Shown in pieces: positions 1 through 7,893 of a stretch of DNA of 33,136 bases; the stretch's first letter is position 1; each line of letters starts with the position of its first letter. Both the position numbers and the translations under genes were made by a program. Below the pieces are notes generated by a model. It made no database searches. It had not been told where the DNA came from and saw nothing but the letters and a program-made list of their open reading frames with translations. Source of the DNA: Rikenellaceae bacterium DTU001 (lineage in GTDB: Bacteria; Bacteroidota; Bacteroidia; Bacteroidales; DTU049). The stretch is taken from positions 1 through 33,136 of the forward strand of contig LFSZ01000003.1 in assembly GCA_001512885.1 (NCBI GenBank), in the 5' to 3' direction.

Positions 1-235
1 GTTCTTTGTGCATTCTTTGAGAACTTTGTGGTTAATATTTGATTATCCTATAACAAATAAACCAATATTAACAAATTTTTTATAAAATCACTCTTTTTTA
101 ATTTTTACCTATACAAAACGTTATAGAACTTTTTCTATAATCTCTATTCCAATTTAAATAAATAGATCCAGGAAATTTAGCTTTGTAAAAATTGCGCTTC
201 GTAAACGCGATTTGTGAACGGAGCTACATAAAAAT
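1..235. other. Non-coding start of window with CAAAG-type short repeats
   Basis: I see no convincing coding sequence here. The first 40 bases, read on the minus strand, contain CAAAG three times at close spacing (ACAAAGTTCTCAAAGAATGCACAAAG), resembling the degenerate CAAAG-rich intergenic repeats common in environmental Bacteroidetes; this is recall, not a search. Around 179-225 is a short island richer in G+C than its surroundings, with imperfect dyad symmetry between AGCTTTG and ACGGAGCT arms around ATTGCGCTTCGTAAACGCGA. Confidence 0.4.
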
Positions 236-536
236 ATCCTTTGTTTTACTTTACGTATTTTATAGCATAATTAAATAATTAGACGCGGTGTATATAGTGT
301 ACAAGTAGTCAAACGATTTCAAGGTTTGGTTGCGACGATTTAGAGGAGTGGTTACCAAATACCTCCAGAGCTATTTGATGTGGTTTGTAATCACACATAA
401 ATACTTGACAAGTGAGATAGAATCTGACATTGGTCGGCTTTTAAACCTCGCATCCTCGGACAGATGGGCGTGGGATGAGTATTGGCGGTTGGTGAATACG
501 AAATATAGATAAACTACTTCAAGTAAAACAATGATT
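236..536 (+). mobile_element. Decayed insertion sequence, copy A (transposase C-terminus plus inverted repeats)
   Basis: This segment is related to 14571-14838. Both copies share TACTTTACGTATTTTATA at the left, the transposase-like core, and TATAGATAAACTACTTCAAG at the right. The ends form inverted repeats: TTGTTTTACTT at 241-251 is the exact reverse complement of AAGTAAAACAA at 521-531, and with the outer bases the arms match at about 13 of 16 positions. No flanking target-site duplication is recognisable. About 300 bp is far shorter than a working element, so this is an internally deleted relic. Weaker similarity between the copies (CTTCGTA..TTTG..GG) extends about 40 bp further left, so the left boundary is uncertain. 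Confidence 0.65.
330..512 (+). pseudogene. C-terminal fragment of an IS transposase
   Basis: The 60-residue reading frame begins at a TTG and reads LRRFRGVVTKYLQSYLMWF, closely resembling the C-terminal RFRGVATKYLxxYLxW segment that I associate with DDE transposases of the IS1595/ISXO2 type; the family name is from memory and should be tested. In the same frame the preceding codons read SNDFKVW up to a TAG at 306-308, so the frame is cut off upstream and no catalytic DDE domain remains. It lies between the inverted repeats of relic A. The equivalent stretch of relic B has the same protein start but a 16-bp deletion. I treat it as non-functional. Confidence 0.6.
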
Positions 537-594
537 AAATCTTTTATAGCCTCTAGCCTCTATTTACCTTCACCATACAAGAGAATCTTTGCTA

Positions 595-621
595 AATTAA
601 AAAATCATAGCTTTTTTAATT
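595..621. terminator. Perfect AT hairpin upstream of panD
   Basis: AATTAAAAAA and TTTTTTAATT form a perfect 10-bp stem around a 7-base loop (TCATAGC). The A-tract/T-tract layout resembles an AT-rich intrinsic terminator that could shield the panD operon from upstream transcription, but the stem has no G:C pair, so it would be weak. Confidence 0.3.
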
Positions 622-679
622 GTTTGAATTGAAAATAATATTTTTTATCTCATAAAAAATTTCGAATTTTGCATAAAAA

Positions 680-1033
680 ATGTTTATAGAGATTTTAAAA
701 AGTAAAATTCACAGAGCTTTTGTAACTGAAGTAAATATTAATTATCAAGGAAGCATCACTATCGATGAGGATCTAATGGATGCCGCTAATATTATAGAAA
801 ATGAAAAAGTACAAGTTTTAAATTATAACAATGGTGTACGAATAGATACTTATGTGATAAAAGGCAAAAGAGGTAGTGGTGAGATATGTATTAATGGGCC
901 TGCAGCACGTAATTTTATAATAGAAGACCCTATCATAGTGCTCAGTTTCGCAACTATTGACTGCGAAGAAGCTAAAAAAATCACTCCCAAGATTATATAT
1001 GTGGATCAAAGTAATAAAATTATATCCAAGTGA
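680..1033 (+). CDS. panD: Aspartate 1-decarboxylase proenzyme
   Basis: It converts L-aspartate to beta-alanine, the beta-alanine source for pantothenate and hence coenzyme A, in the cytoplasm. The 117-residue length is normal. The family self-cleaves between Gly24 and Ser25 to make a pyruvoyl cofactor; here YQGSIT places G24 and S25 exactly there. Thr57 and Tyr58 (DTYV) occupy the conserved positions used in processing and protonation, Arg54 is present, and NGPAAR is the familiar late motif. The ATG at 680 gives the typical N-terminus ([13 protein letters not shown]). The stop overlaps the GTG start of the next gene (GTGA), implying coupled translation. panC, often adjacent in this phylum, is not upstream in this window. 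Confidence 0.95.
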   Translation: MFIEILKSKIHRAFVTEVNINYQGSITIDEDLMDAANIIENEKVQVLNYNNGVRIDTYVIKGKRGSGEICINGPAARNFIIEDPIIVLSFATIDCEEAKKITPKIIYVDQSNKIISK

Positions 1034-2031
1034 AGCCAAAGGTAAAAACCTATTTGCAAACATTTATATTTCTTGCAATAGGTATTTTTCTTATATTTTG
1101 GTTTTTAAATAAGCTATCGCCAGCAGAAAAACAAGAAATATGGCATTATTTCTTACAAGCTAATCCTTTATGGATGATAATAGCAATGTTTATTGGTATT
1201 ATATCCCACATTTTTAGGGCATTACGATGGAATTTGCTAATAGAATCAGTTACTAAAAAGCCTAAAATTAAAAATACTTTCTGGGCCGTAATGTCTGGAT
1301 ATTTAGTTAATTATGCTGTACCCAGACTAGGTGAAATCACTCGCTGTGCTTTGCTCGGAAAAAAAGAAAAAATAGCTGTAGACACAGTATTGGGCACTAT
1401 GATATCTGAACGACTTTTTGATGTGATTTGTTATGTTATTATTTTTATATTGGCTTTTGTGGCTCTTACTGCTAAAGTAATAGCCTTCTTAGATAATTAT
1501 AATAAGCCAACTTTTATCTCTTGGCAATTTGCTCTCATTTTGTTACTAGCTGCGATATTAATAGTAGTGGCTTATAAACTATGGCGCAAATATAAACCTA
1601 ATTCTAAACTTGGTCAAAAAATTTCTGATTCTATTCACAGATTTATCGATGGTGGCAAATCTATTATTAATCTCAAGAAAAAAGGACTTTTCATAGTTTA
1701 CTCTATCTTGATCTGGGTATGTTATCTTTTAATGACTTATTTTGCTTTTTTAACGATAGATGCCACATATCATTTACCTATTGATGCAGCTTTTGCAGTA
1801 TTAGCACTTGGGACTATAGGTATGATAGTTATACAGGGCGGTATTGGGGTGTATCCTATTATTGTTTCACAAGTATTGATCCTTTATGGAGTCGATAAAG
1901 TAGGTGGATATGCATTAGGATGGATATCATGGATTATACAAACTGTGATCGTTTTGATTTTAGGCTTAATAGGTTTTATTATTTTATCTAAAAAAAATAA
2001 ATATGAACAAATACCAGATTTTAATAAATAA
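1030..2031 (+). CDS. UPF0104 / lysylphosphatidylglycerol synthase TM-like integral membrane protein
   Basis: This 333-residue multi-pass inner-membrane protein resembles the membrane domain of MprF-type lysylphosphatidylglycerol synthases (YbhN/AglD-like, UPF0104). Visible signs are a hydrophobic segment at about residues 7-26, the family-like stretch [10 protein letters not shown], the loop [23 protein letters not shown], and GGIGVYP near the C-terminus, interspersed with further hydrophobic helices. There is no soluble aminoacyl-transferase domain, so it should not make Lys-PG itself; relatives are thought to move lipids or lipid-linked sugars across the membrane. The GTG start overlaps the panD stop by 4 bp, and its 3' end overlaps rfaE2 by 29 bp, so it sits in a tight operon. 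The exact substrate is unknown. Confidence 0.85.
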   Translation: MKPKVKTYLQTFIFLAIGIFLIFWFLNKLSPAEKQEIWHYFLQANPLWMIIAMFIGIISHIFRALRWNLLIESVTKKPKIKNTFWAVMSGYLVNYAVPRLGEITRCALLGKKEKIAVDTVLGTMISERLFDVICYVIIFILAFVALTAKVIAFLDNYNKPTFISWQFALILLLAAILIVVAYKLWRKYKPNSKLGQKISDSIHRFIDGGKSIINLKKKGLFIVYSILIWVCYLLMTYFAFLTIDATYHLPIDAAFAVLALGTIGMIVIQGGIGVYPIIVSQVLILYGVDKVGGYALGWISWIIQTVIVLILGLIGFIILSKKNKYEQIPDFNK

Positions 2032-2506
2032 GATTCTTACACTCAATGATTTACTTTTAAAAATTAAAAATTGGCGAGATAATGGAGATATCATTGTATT
2101 TACTAATGGTTGCTTCGATCTAATACACGTAGGACACATAGAATATCTAACAAAAGCCGCTGATATGGGCGATAGACTGATAATAGGTTTGAATACTGAT
2201 GAATCCGTTAAAAGATTAAAAGGACCTGACAGACCTATTTTAGATGAAAATGCTCGTGCCAAAACTCTTTCAGCTTTGTTTTTTGTAGATGTTGTTACAT
2301 TGTTTAACGAGGATACTCCTTATGAATTGATAGATGCTATTAAACCTGATATCTTAGTAAAAGGCGGAGATTATGAAATAGATGAGATAATAGGTGCTGA
2401 TATAGTAAAAAGTTATGATGGCAAAGTAGAAATTATCCCATTAGTCCCAGGCTATAGTACAACTAATATTATAAACAAAATAAATAAATTATATGATAAC
2501 AATTAA
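2003..2506 (+). CDS. rfaE2: D-glycero-beta-D-manno-heptose 1-phosphate adenylyltransferase
   Basis: It transfers AMP from ATP to heptose 1-phosphate, giving the ADP-heptose precursor of the LPS inner core. The 167 residues correspond to the C-terminal half of the bifunctional HldE, the usual stand-alone form in Bacteroidetes. Evidence: the nucleotidyltransferase motif TNGCFDLIHVGHIEYL with the HxGH signature near residues 42-45, LKGPDRPI, LVKGGDY, and a C-terminal GYSTTNII corresponding to the ST..I motif. The start at 2003 gives the family-like N-terminus, although it overlaps the preceding gene by 29 bp; later starts would remove the usual helix before the motif. The kinase partner (rfaE1/hldA) is not in this window. 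Confidence 0.93.
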   Translation: MNKYQILINKILTLNDLLLKIKNWRDNGDIIVFTNGCFDLIHVGHIEYLTKAADMGDRLIIGLNTDESVKRLKGPDRPILDENARAKTLSALFFVDVVTLFNEDTPYELIDAIKPDILVKGGDYEIDEIIGADIVKSYDGKVEIIPLVPGYSTTNIINKINKLYDNN

Positions 2507-2546
2507 ATAATTCAGAAGTATTAATTTTAAATAATTTTTTTAAATA

Positions 2547-3509
2547 ATGAATATGATAAATCAAACTATTTTATTTCTAGATTCTACGCACGAATATTTG
2601 CCCCAACAATTTATAAATAATGGCTATGAAGTAATAATGCATTATGATTTACCCGAAAAATTGAATTTTGATATTAGAAAAAAAGTATATGGCATCATCA
2701 TACGTAGTAGATTAATTTTAGATAAGGATAAAATTGATTTATTTCCAAATTTACATTTTATAGCTCGTGCTGGATCAGGAATGGAAAACATTAATATAGA
2801 ATACGCTAAAAGTAAAAATATTTATTGTATAAATTCTCCTGAGGGAAATAGAATAGCCGTAGCAGAGCATGCTATAGGGATGTTATTATCATTAATGAAT
2901 AATATAATAAAAGCTAATTTAGAAATTAAAAATGGACTATGGCGTAGAGAAGCTAATAGAGGCTATGAATTAGATGGTAAAACCTTTGGGATTATAGGAT
3001 ATGGAAATGTAGGTACGGCTATTGCAGAAAGATTGCAAGGCTTTAATATGAACATTATAGCCTATGACAAATACAAGCACGATTTTAGTGATCAAACTGT
3101 CACAGAAGTTTCATTGGATGAGCTACTTGAGTCTTCCGATTTTATCAGTATGCATGTGCCTCTGACTAGAGAAACTATTTATATGGTAAATGATGATTTT
3201 TTTTCTAAATTATCTAAATCTATTTGGTTTATAAATACAAGCAGAGGGCAGATAGTGAATACCAAATCTCTTTTAAACGCCATCGATAGTGGTATAGTTT
3301 TAGGTGCTTGTTTAGATGTATTAGAATGGGAAAACCACTCTTTTGAAAATATCGAAAACATGCTATCTCATCCTGATGATATTCTAAAAAGAGTAATAAA
3401 TCATCCCCAAATATTACTAACCCCTCATGTAGCCGGATGGACTTTTGAATCTAATAAAAAACATGCTGAAATTTTGTGGAAAAAATTAAAGAATTTAAAA
3501 TTAGTTTAG
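2547..3509 (+). CDS. D-isomer-specific 2-hydroxyacid dehydrogenase (phosphoglycerate dehydrogenase-like)
   Basis: This 320-residue NAD-dependent oxidoreductase has the complete catalytic set of its family: nucleotide motif GYGNVG (151-156), Arg233 in NTSRG, Glu260 in LDVLE and His294 in LTPHVAG. The N-terminal part includes RSR(L) and ARAGSGMENI, typical of phosphoglycerate dehydrogenases. There is no C-terminal ACT domain. It is therefore a plausible D-3-phosphoglycerate dehydrogenase, but the substrate cannot be fixed from sequence. It lies 40 bp after rfaE2 and probably ends the panD operon. It is a paralogue of the serA at 29932, which lacks the canonical His; the contrast is discussed in the findings. 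A second in-frame ATG two codons in (2553) is an alternative start. Confidence 0.85.
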   Translation: MNMINQTILFLDSTHEYLPQQFINNGYEVIMHYDLPEKLNFDIRKKVYGIIIRSRLILDKDKIDLFPNLHFIARAGSGMENINIEYAKSKNIYCINSPEGNRIAVAEHAIGMLLSLMNNIIKANLEIKNGLWRREANRGYELDGKTFGIIGYGNVGTAIAERLQGFNMNIIAYDKYKHDFSDQTVTEVSLDELLESSDFISMHVPLTRETIYMVNDDFFSKLSKSIWFINTSRGQIVNTKSLLNAIDSGIVLGACLDVLEWENHSFENIENMLSHPDDILKRVINHPQILLTPHVAGWTFESNKKHAEILWKKLKNLKLV

Positions 3510-3525
3510 AGTCACAGTTCCTTCT

Positions 3526-3542
3526 ATAATAAAATTTATTAT
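3526..3542. terminator. Short AT inverted repeat between convergent genes
   Basis: ATAATAAA and TTTATTAT are 8-base arms around a single base, lying between the convergent dehydrogenase and adk genes and followed by T-rich sequence. The position suits a bidirectional terminator, but the stem is all A:T and short, so support is weak. Confidence 0.22.
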
Positions 3543-3588
3543 TTTGATAAAAAATTGTTTAATTATATTTACACTGCTTTGTCTTCAT

Positions 3589-4182
3589 TTAGATTTGCAT
3601 TTTTTGTAATAAAATTTTATCTATGTGCAAGCAAATATCATTAAATACTATATCTACATCTCGATGGCCACATATACTTACAATATTTTTGTTAGTTTGT
3701 TTATAATAATCTAAAACTGGTAAAGTATCCCTATAATAATACTTTAATCTTTTTGAAATGATAGCTTCATTATCGTCAGTTCTGCCTTCTTTTTGCGCTC
3801 TGTATAATAAACGGGATTTTATTATTTCTTCTGGTACATCTAATTTTATTATTAGATCCAATAGTAAATTATATTTTTCTAGCTCTTCATCTAGCATTTT
3901 TGCTTGACGCAATGTACGAGGGAATCCATCAAATATGATACCTTTTGTATTGCAATTTTCTTTTAAAAAATTTTCAACAATTTCTTCCATTATATCATCT
4001 GGTACAAGTGCACCAGAGTTTACAATAGATTTTATTTTTTTGCCAATTTTAGTTTGCTTTCTTATCTCTTCCCTTAATAATTCACCTGTAGAGAAATGGA
4101 TAAATCCATATTTATCTGCTATCTTTTTTGCTTGTGTACCCTTACCACTACCTAATGGACCAAATAAAACTATATTTATCAT
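3589..4182 (-). CDS. adk: Adenylate kinase
   Basis: It catalyses ATP + AMP = 2 ADP in the cytoplasm. The P-loop is GPLGSGKGTQ (Gly8-Thr16). HFSTGELLRE is the AMP-binding helix, DGFPRTLRQA the conserved AMP-side motif, and RAQKEGRTDDN a short LID without zinc cysteines. The 197-residue length is normal for short-LID adenylate kinases. The C-terminus (ICLHIDKILLQKMQI) is more divergent than the rest. Its ATG overlaps the hpt stop in an ATGA arrangement, indicating translational coupling, and it closes a minus-strand purine operon. The hpt-adk pairing is common in Bacteroidetes, where obgE often follows; here the next gene is convergent instead. Confidence 0.95.
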   Translation of the reverse strand: MINIVLFGPLGSGKGTQAKKIADKYGFIHFSTGELLREEIRKQTKIGKKIKSIVNSGALVPDDIMEEIVENFLKENCNTKGIIFDGFPRTLRQAKMLDEELEKYNLLLDLIIKLDVPEEIIKSRLLYRAQKEGRTDDNEAIISKRLKYYYRDTLPVLDYYKQTNKNIVSICGHRDVDIVFNDICLHIDKILLQKMQI

Positions 4183-4727
4183 ATTTCTTTTAATTTGTAA
4201 ATATCTAAATAATTTCTTCCTAGTCCATTATAATCCAAACCATATCCTACTACAAATTCATTCTTAATATTAAAGCCAATGTAATCTATCTTTATTTCAT
4301 CATTAAATTTAAAAACTTCTGGTTTGAAAAGTAACGTGGCTATTGATATTTTTTTTGGTGAATATTTTGATAAATCATTTAATAAATTTTTTATAGTCAA
4401 ACCTGTATCTATGATATCTTCTAAAATTATAATATATCTATTATTTAAATCTGCTTTTATACTATTGGCTATTAGACTTACATTACCAGAACTACTTATT
4501 CCAACATAAGAACTTACTTTTATAAAATCTACTTCACAATTATATGGGAAACGTTTTACGATTTCGGTTGTAAATATAAAAGACCCATTTAATACTGAAA
4601 TAAACACGGGCATTTTGTCTGCGTAATCTTTTATTATTTGAATGCTTAATTCTGTTATTCTTTTATTTATTTGTTCCTCAGTAATAAATAACTCAAACAA
4701 CCTGTCATGTATTCTCATCGTTTTCAT
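4179..4727 (-). CDS. hpt: Hypoxanthine phosphoribosyltransferase
   Basis: A cytoplasmic purine-salvage enzyme that joins hypoxanthine or guanine to PRPP. The PRPP motif IIILEDIIDTGLT is intact, as are VFISVLNGSFIF and the distal base-binding region DYIGFNIKNEFVVGYGLDYN. The supplied ORF starts at a TTG (4817), but the preceding 30 residues (SSLRKVSKKNFL...) are lysine/asparagine-rich and not part of the family. The ATG at 4727 gives MKTMRIHDRLFELF, matching the usual N-terminus, so I set 182 residues from there; ATG 4718 is a close alternative. An 86-bp untranslated gap then separates it from the upstream lipoprotein gene. It is coupled to adk by a 4-bp overlap. Confidence 0.93.
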   Translation of the reverse strand: MKTMRIHDRLFELFITEEQINKRITELSIQIIKDYADKMPVFISVLNGSFIFTTEIVKRFPYNCEVDFIKVSSYVGISSSGNVSLIANSIKADLNNRYIIILEDIIDTGLTIKNLLNDLSKYSPKKISIATLLFKPEVFKFNDEIKIDYIGFNIKNEFVVGYGLDYNGLGRNYLDIYKLKEI

Positions 4728-4813
4728 AGCAATAATTTTATTACAAAAATTTTTGATAAAATTAATAAATTTATTGGTTAAAAAATTTTTTTTAGATACT
4801 TTTCGGAGTGAAC

Positions 4814-5239
4814 TCAATTATAAATATATAAATATCTGCCGTCAAAATTATTTTTATATAATAAAGCAGGTTTAGTAGCAGGTCCATTAATTATACTACC
4901 ATCTATTATTAAAAATTTAGATCCACAGCATTCATCTTTTACAAATAATACTGTGCTGTCATCTACATCTAATCTTTCGCAATCTAATAAAGGCTTATAA
5001 GGGCATGCTCGCTCCATAGTAACGAATTCATCTTGTGATTTTCTGTATATGATAATTCCTTTGTAACCTCCAGTAATATACATATAACCACCTACTACAT
5101 TAATATCGCTATATAAAGCATCATACACATCAATTCTAATATTTACAGGCACATAAGGAATATAATTATCATCATCTTTACAAGCATAAATCAAAAAAGT
5201 TAAAAAAATCAAAAAAAATAATCTATGTTTTTTAAACAT
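4814..5239 (-). CDS. Surface lipoprotein with a degenerate Rieske-like fold
   Basis: A 141-residue exported lipoprotein. The N-terminus has a hydrophobic signal and a lipobox ending LIYAC (Cys20), followed by KDDD; acidic residues after Cys+Lys resemble the Bacteroidetes lipoprotein export signal that sends lipoproteins to the cell surface. The mature part matches my recollection of a Bacteroidetes family with Rieske-like layout: ITGGYKGIIIYR, ERACPYKPL, then DECCGSKFLIIDGSIINGPAT. In a true Rieske centre the two loops are CxH and CxxH. Here they read C-P-Y and C-C-G-S, so both His ligands are missing and a 2Fe-2S cluster is unlikely. It starts 3 bases after the preceding gene's stop and is in one operon with it. 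Function unknown. Confidence 0.75.
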   Translation of the reverse strand: MFKKHRLFFLIFLTFLIYACKDDDNYIPYVPVNIRIDVYDALYSDINVVGGYMYITGGYKGIIIYRKSQDEFVTMERACPYKPLLDCERLDVDDSTVLFVKDECCGSKFLIIDGSIINGPATKPALLYKNNFDGRYLYIYN

Positions 5240-5242
5240 TTA

Positions 5243-5590
5243 TTATCCTTTAGTTTTAGGTGGTTTATGTTGCTGTTTATATTGCCAATTTTTTATCCAA
5301 CGTTTAATAAAAAATTCTTTTTTATTTTCACGATTTCTTTTGGCTTGTTTTTGAGCATCTTTCATGGCTTCTCTTGTTTCGGGAGTCTGATTATTCATCT
5401 GTTGTTTTACAGCTTTTTGATACAAAATGGTATCATCTTTTTGACGTTTCTTTTTTTCTTTTTCTATTTTTTTCTCTTGACTATTGATACTAGTAGATTG
5501 ACTCTTACAAGAATAACAAGTCATTGATAAGCCTGAAAAAAGTATAATTATTAAGAATATTATTGTTTTTTGATTGGATATTTGTATCAT
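5243..5590 (-). CDS. Small basic exported protein, probable lipoprotein, Bacteroidetes-specific
   Basis: A 115-residue protein that I do not recognise functionally. It opens with a hydrophobic segment (residues 9-23) followed by MTCYSCKS; Cys25 and Cys28 are candidate lipidation sites, though neither preceding stretch is an ideal lipobox. The rest is extremely rich in Lys, Gln and Glu, with an NQTPETREAM(K) segment and a C-terminal FFIKRWIKNW patch, all predicted to be helical or extended. Similar small basic proteins occur beside the Rieske-like lipoprotein in other Bacteroidetes as far as I recall. It is the first gene of the operon with the lipoprotein, hpt and adk. A -7-like promoter box lies upstream (5623-5630). 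Confidence 0.65.
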   Translation of the reverse strand: MIQISNQKTIIFLIIILFSGLSMTCYSCKSQSTSINSQEKKIEKEKKKRQKDDTILYQKAVKQQMNNQTPETREAMKDAQKQAKRNRENKKEFFIKRWIKNWQYKQQHKPPKTKG

Positions 5591-5622
5591 TAAATATAAA
5601 TTTTTTTTTTAAATCTTTGTTG

Positions 5623-5630
5623 CAAAGATA
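5623..5630 (-). promoter_or_regulatory. Bacteroidetes -7 box for the lipoprotein-hpt-adk operon
   Basis: Read on the minus strand the bases are TATCTTTG followed by C, a full match to TAnnTTTG, about 30 bp before the ATG at 5590. No clear -33 TTTG is found at the usual distance. Confidence 0.5.
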
Positions 5631-5690
5631 TAAATTTATTTTTTTTATAAAACTTTCTTATTTATGCGAAAAAATAATTAAATTTTATAA

Positions 5691-7733
5691 TCACTTCACT
5701 TTGTCCCCTGGTTTAGCATTATCATCTGCACACACAAGCATCAGATCTCCATTTTTGTTTTCTACAAATAGTACCATACCCTCAGATTCTACACCTCTAA
5801 TTTTCTTTTTTTCTAAATTGGCAACTAATATTACTTTTTTATTAATTATTTGATCTGGGCTTATATGTTGAGCTATACCAGAAACTATAGTACGTATTTG
5901 ACCACCTATATTTATTTGCAATTTTAAAAGTTTATCAGCATTAGATATATACTCTGCAGAGATTACTTGGCCAACTCTCAGGTCTATTTTTTCAAAATCT
6001 TCCCACGAGATTATAGGTTTCAAATCATCAAGTCGATTTACTACTTCTACTGCATCAGATTTATGAAGTTTATTTAATTGATTTTCTATAACCTCATCAC
6101 TTATCTGTTCGAAAAGAATGATAGGTTGTTCTATACGTGCACCAGTTTTTAATAAAGGAGTCCCTATTTTATCCCAGTCTAATAGATTTATGTGTAAAAT
6201 ATTCCTTAGTTTTTGAGCTGTGAAAGGAAGGAATGGTTCGCTTAATAGCGATAAATTAGCCACAAGTTGTAAAATATTATAAATAATACCTTTGGTGATA
6301 TTAGGACTTGTTTTAGCAAGTTTCCAAGGTTCTTTTTCAGTCAAATATTTATTACCAAACCTAGCTACATCCATCATAGAGTTTAGAGCTTCACGAAATT
6401 TGAATTGTTCTAAATAGTTAGTTACCTCATCCCGTTTTTTTGTAATGAAAGAATAAATCATTTCTTCATCTTCTATTAAAAAGTTTTCGGGTACTAAACC
6501 ACTATAGTATTTATGCGTCAATACGAGAGCACGATTTACCAAATTACCATAGATAGCTGCTAATTCATTATTATTATGTTGTTGAAAGTTTTTCCAAGTG
6601 AAATCACTATCTTTGGTTTCGGGCATATTGATAGTGAGCACATACCTCAATACATCTTGTTTATTAGGAAAATCGACTAAATATTCATCTAGCCAAACCG
6701 CCCAATTACGGGAAGTAGAGATTTTTTTGCCTTCTAAATTCATAAATTCATTAGCTGGTACATTTTCTGGTAATATATAAGAGCCCTCCATTTTGAGCAT
6801 AACTGGAAATATGATACAATGAAAAACGATATTATCCTTGCCGATGAAATGTATCAGTTTGGTATCTTGATTTTTCCAATAAGGTTGCCAATCTTTACCA
6901 GTTTTTTTTGACCAATCTATAGAAGCTGATATATAACCTAAAGGAGCTTCGAACCACACATAAAGTACTTTGCCTTCGGCGTCAGGTAGGGGTACAGGTA
7001 CTCCCCAGTCCAGATCTCTAGTAACAGCCCTGGGTTGCAGTCCTTGATCTAACCAACTTTTACATTGACCATAAACATTAGGTTTCCATTCTTTGTGTCC
7101 TTCCAAAATCCATTCTCTAAGCCAACCTTCATATTTGTCTAATGGCAAATACCAATGTAAAGTTTCTTTTAATACCGGTGCAGAACCTGATAAGGTAGAA
7201 CGTGGATTTATGAGTTCCTGCGGACTTAGTGATGATCCACATTTCTCACATTGATCTCCATAAGCTTCGGTATAACCACAATGAGGGCAAGTACCTATTA
7301 TATATCTGTCCGCCAAAAATTGACCTGCTTCTTCATCATAATATTGTAGAATATTTTGTGTAAAAAGTTCCCCTTTGTTTAATAATTTTAGAAAAAAATC
7401 CTGACTTAGTTGATAATGTATGGGGTTGGAGGTACGGGAATAAATATCGAAACTAATACCAAAATCTTCGAAAGATTTTTTTATTTTATTATGATAATGA
7501 TCTACTATCTGCTGTGGCGATATATTCTCTTGTCTAGCTCTTATGGTTATCGGTACACCATGTTCATCGCTACCTCCTACAAATAATACATCTCTACCTC
7601 TCATTCGCAAATACCTAACATATATATCAGCTGGCACATATACACCTGCCAAATGTCCTATATGAATCGGACCATTAGCATAGGGAAGTGCTGTTGTGAC
7701 AGTATATTTTTTATAATTTCTTGATTCAGCCAT
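5691..7733 (-). CDS. metG: Methionyl-tRNA synthetase with C-terminal tRNA-binding domain
   Basis: It charges tRNA-Met with methionine. The class I core has HIGH at residues 24-27 ([10 protein letters not shown]), the KMSKS equivalent as [10 protein letters not shown], and the zinc knuckle [17 protein letters not shown]. The C-terminal 110 residues are an EMAP/OB-fold tRNA-binding domain ([20 protein letters not shown]). Length is 680 residues, normal for the fused form. The ORF track starts at 7760, but that ATG lies inside a -7 promoter box (7758-7765) and adds MHFHNKNNC, which does not look like the family. ATG 7733 gives [18 protein letters not shown], the expected start. It stands alone and is divergent from the transposase relic and deoC. 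Confidence 0.96.
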   Translation of the reverse strand: MAESRNYKKYTVTTALPYANGPIHIGHLAGVYVPADIYVRYLRMRGRDVLFVGGSDEHGVPITIRARQENISPQQIVDHYHNKIKKSFEDFGISFDIYSRTSNPIHYQLSQDFFLKLLNKGELFTQNILQYYDEEAGQFLADRYIIGTCPHCGYTEAYGDQCEKCGSSLSPQELINPRSTLSGSAPVLKETLHWYLPLDKYEGWLREWILEGHKEWKPNVYGQCKSWLDQGLQPRAVTRDLDWGVPVPLPDAEGKVLYVWFEAPLGYISASIDWSKKTGKDWQPYWKNQDTKLIHFIGKDNIVFHCIIFPVMLKMEGSYILPENVPANEFMNLEGKKISTSRNWAVWLDEYLVDFPNKQDVLRYVLTINMPETKDSDFTWKNFQQHNNNELAAIYGNLVNRALVLTHKYYSGLVPENFLIEDEEMIYSFITKKRDEVTNYLEQFKFREALNSMMDVARFGNKYLTEKEPWKLAKTSPNITKGIIYNILQLVANLSLLSEPFLPFTAQKLRNILHINLLDWDKIGTPLLKTGARIEQPIILFEQISDEVIENQLNKLHKSDAVEVVNRLDDLKPIISWEDFEKIDLRVGQVISAEYISNADKLLKLQINIGGQIRTIVSGIAQHISPDQIINKKVILVANLEKKKIRGVESEGMVLFVENKNGDLMLVCADDNAKPGDKVK

Positions 7734-7757
7734 ACAATTATTTTTATTGTGAAAATG

Positions 7758-7765
7758 CAAAAATA
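7758..7765 (-). promoter_or_regulatory. -7 box upstream of metG
   Basis: Minus-strand sequence TATTTTTG followed by CA fits TAnnTTTG and sits 24 bp before the ATG at 7733. It overlaps the upstream ATG used by the ORF track, which argues that this ATG is not translated. Confidence 0.5.
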
Positions 7766-7893
7766 ATAAAAATTATTTGTGAAATAAAGTAAAAAATAAT
7801 TTTGTAATTATGCATTTTATTAATAATAGGGTATCTATTTACACTGAAAGTATCATTAACATTCTTGTTGTCTTATAAATCTCAAATAAAAGT

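Noticed and set aside
4179-4817. hpt extended to the TTG at 4817, touching the upstream gene's stop
   Set aside because: The 30 extra residues do not resemble the family, and the ATG at 4727 restores the normal N-terminus.
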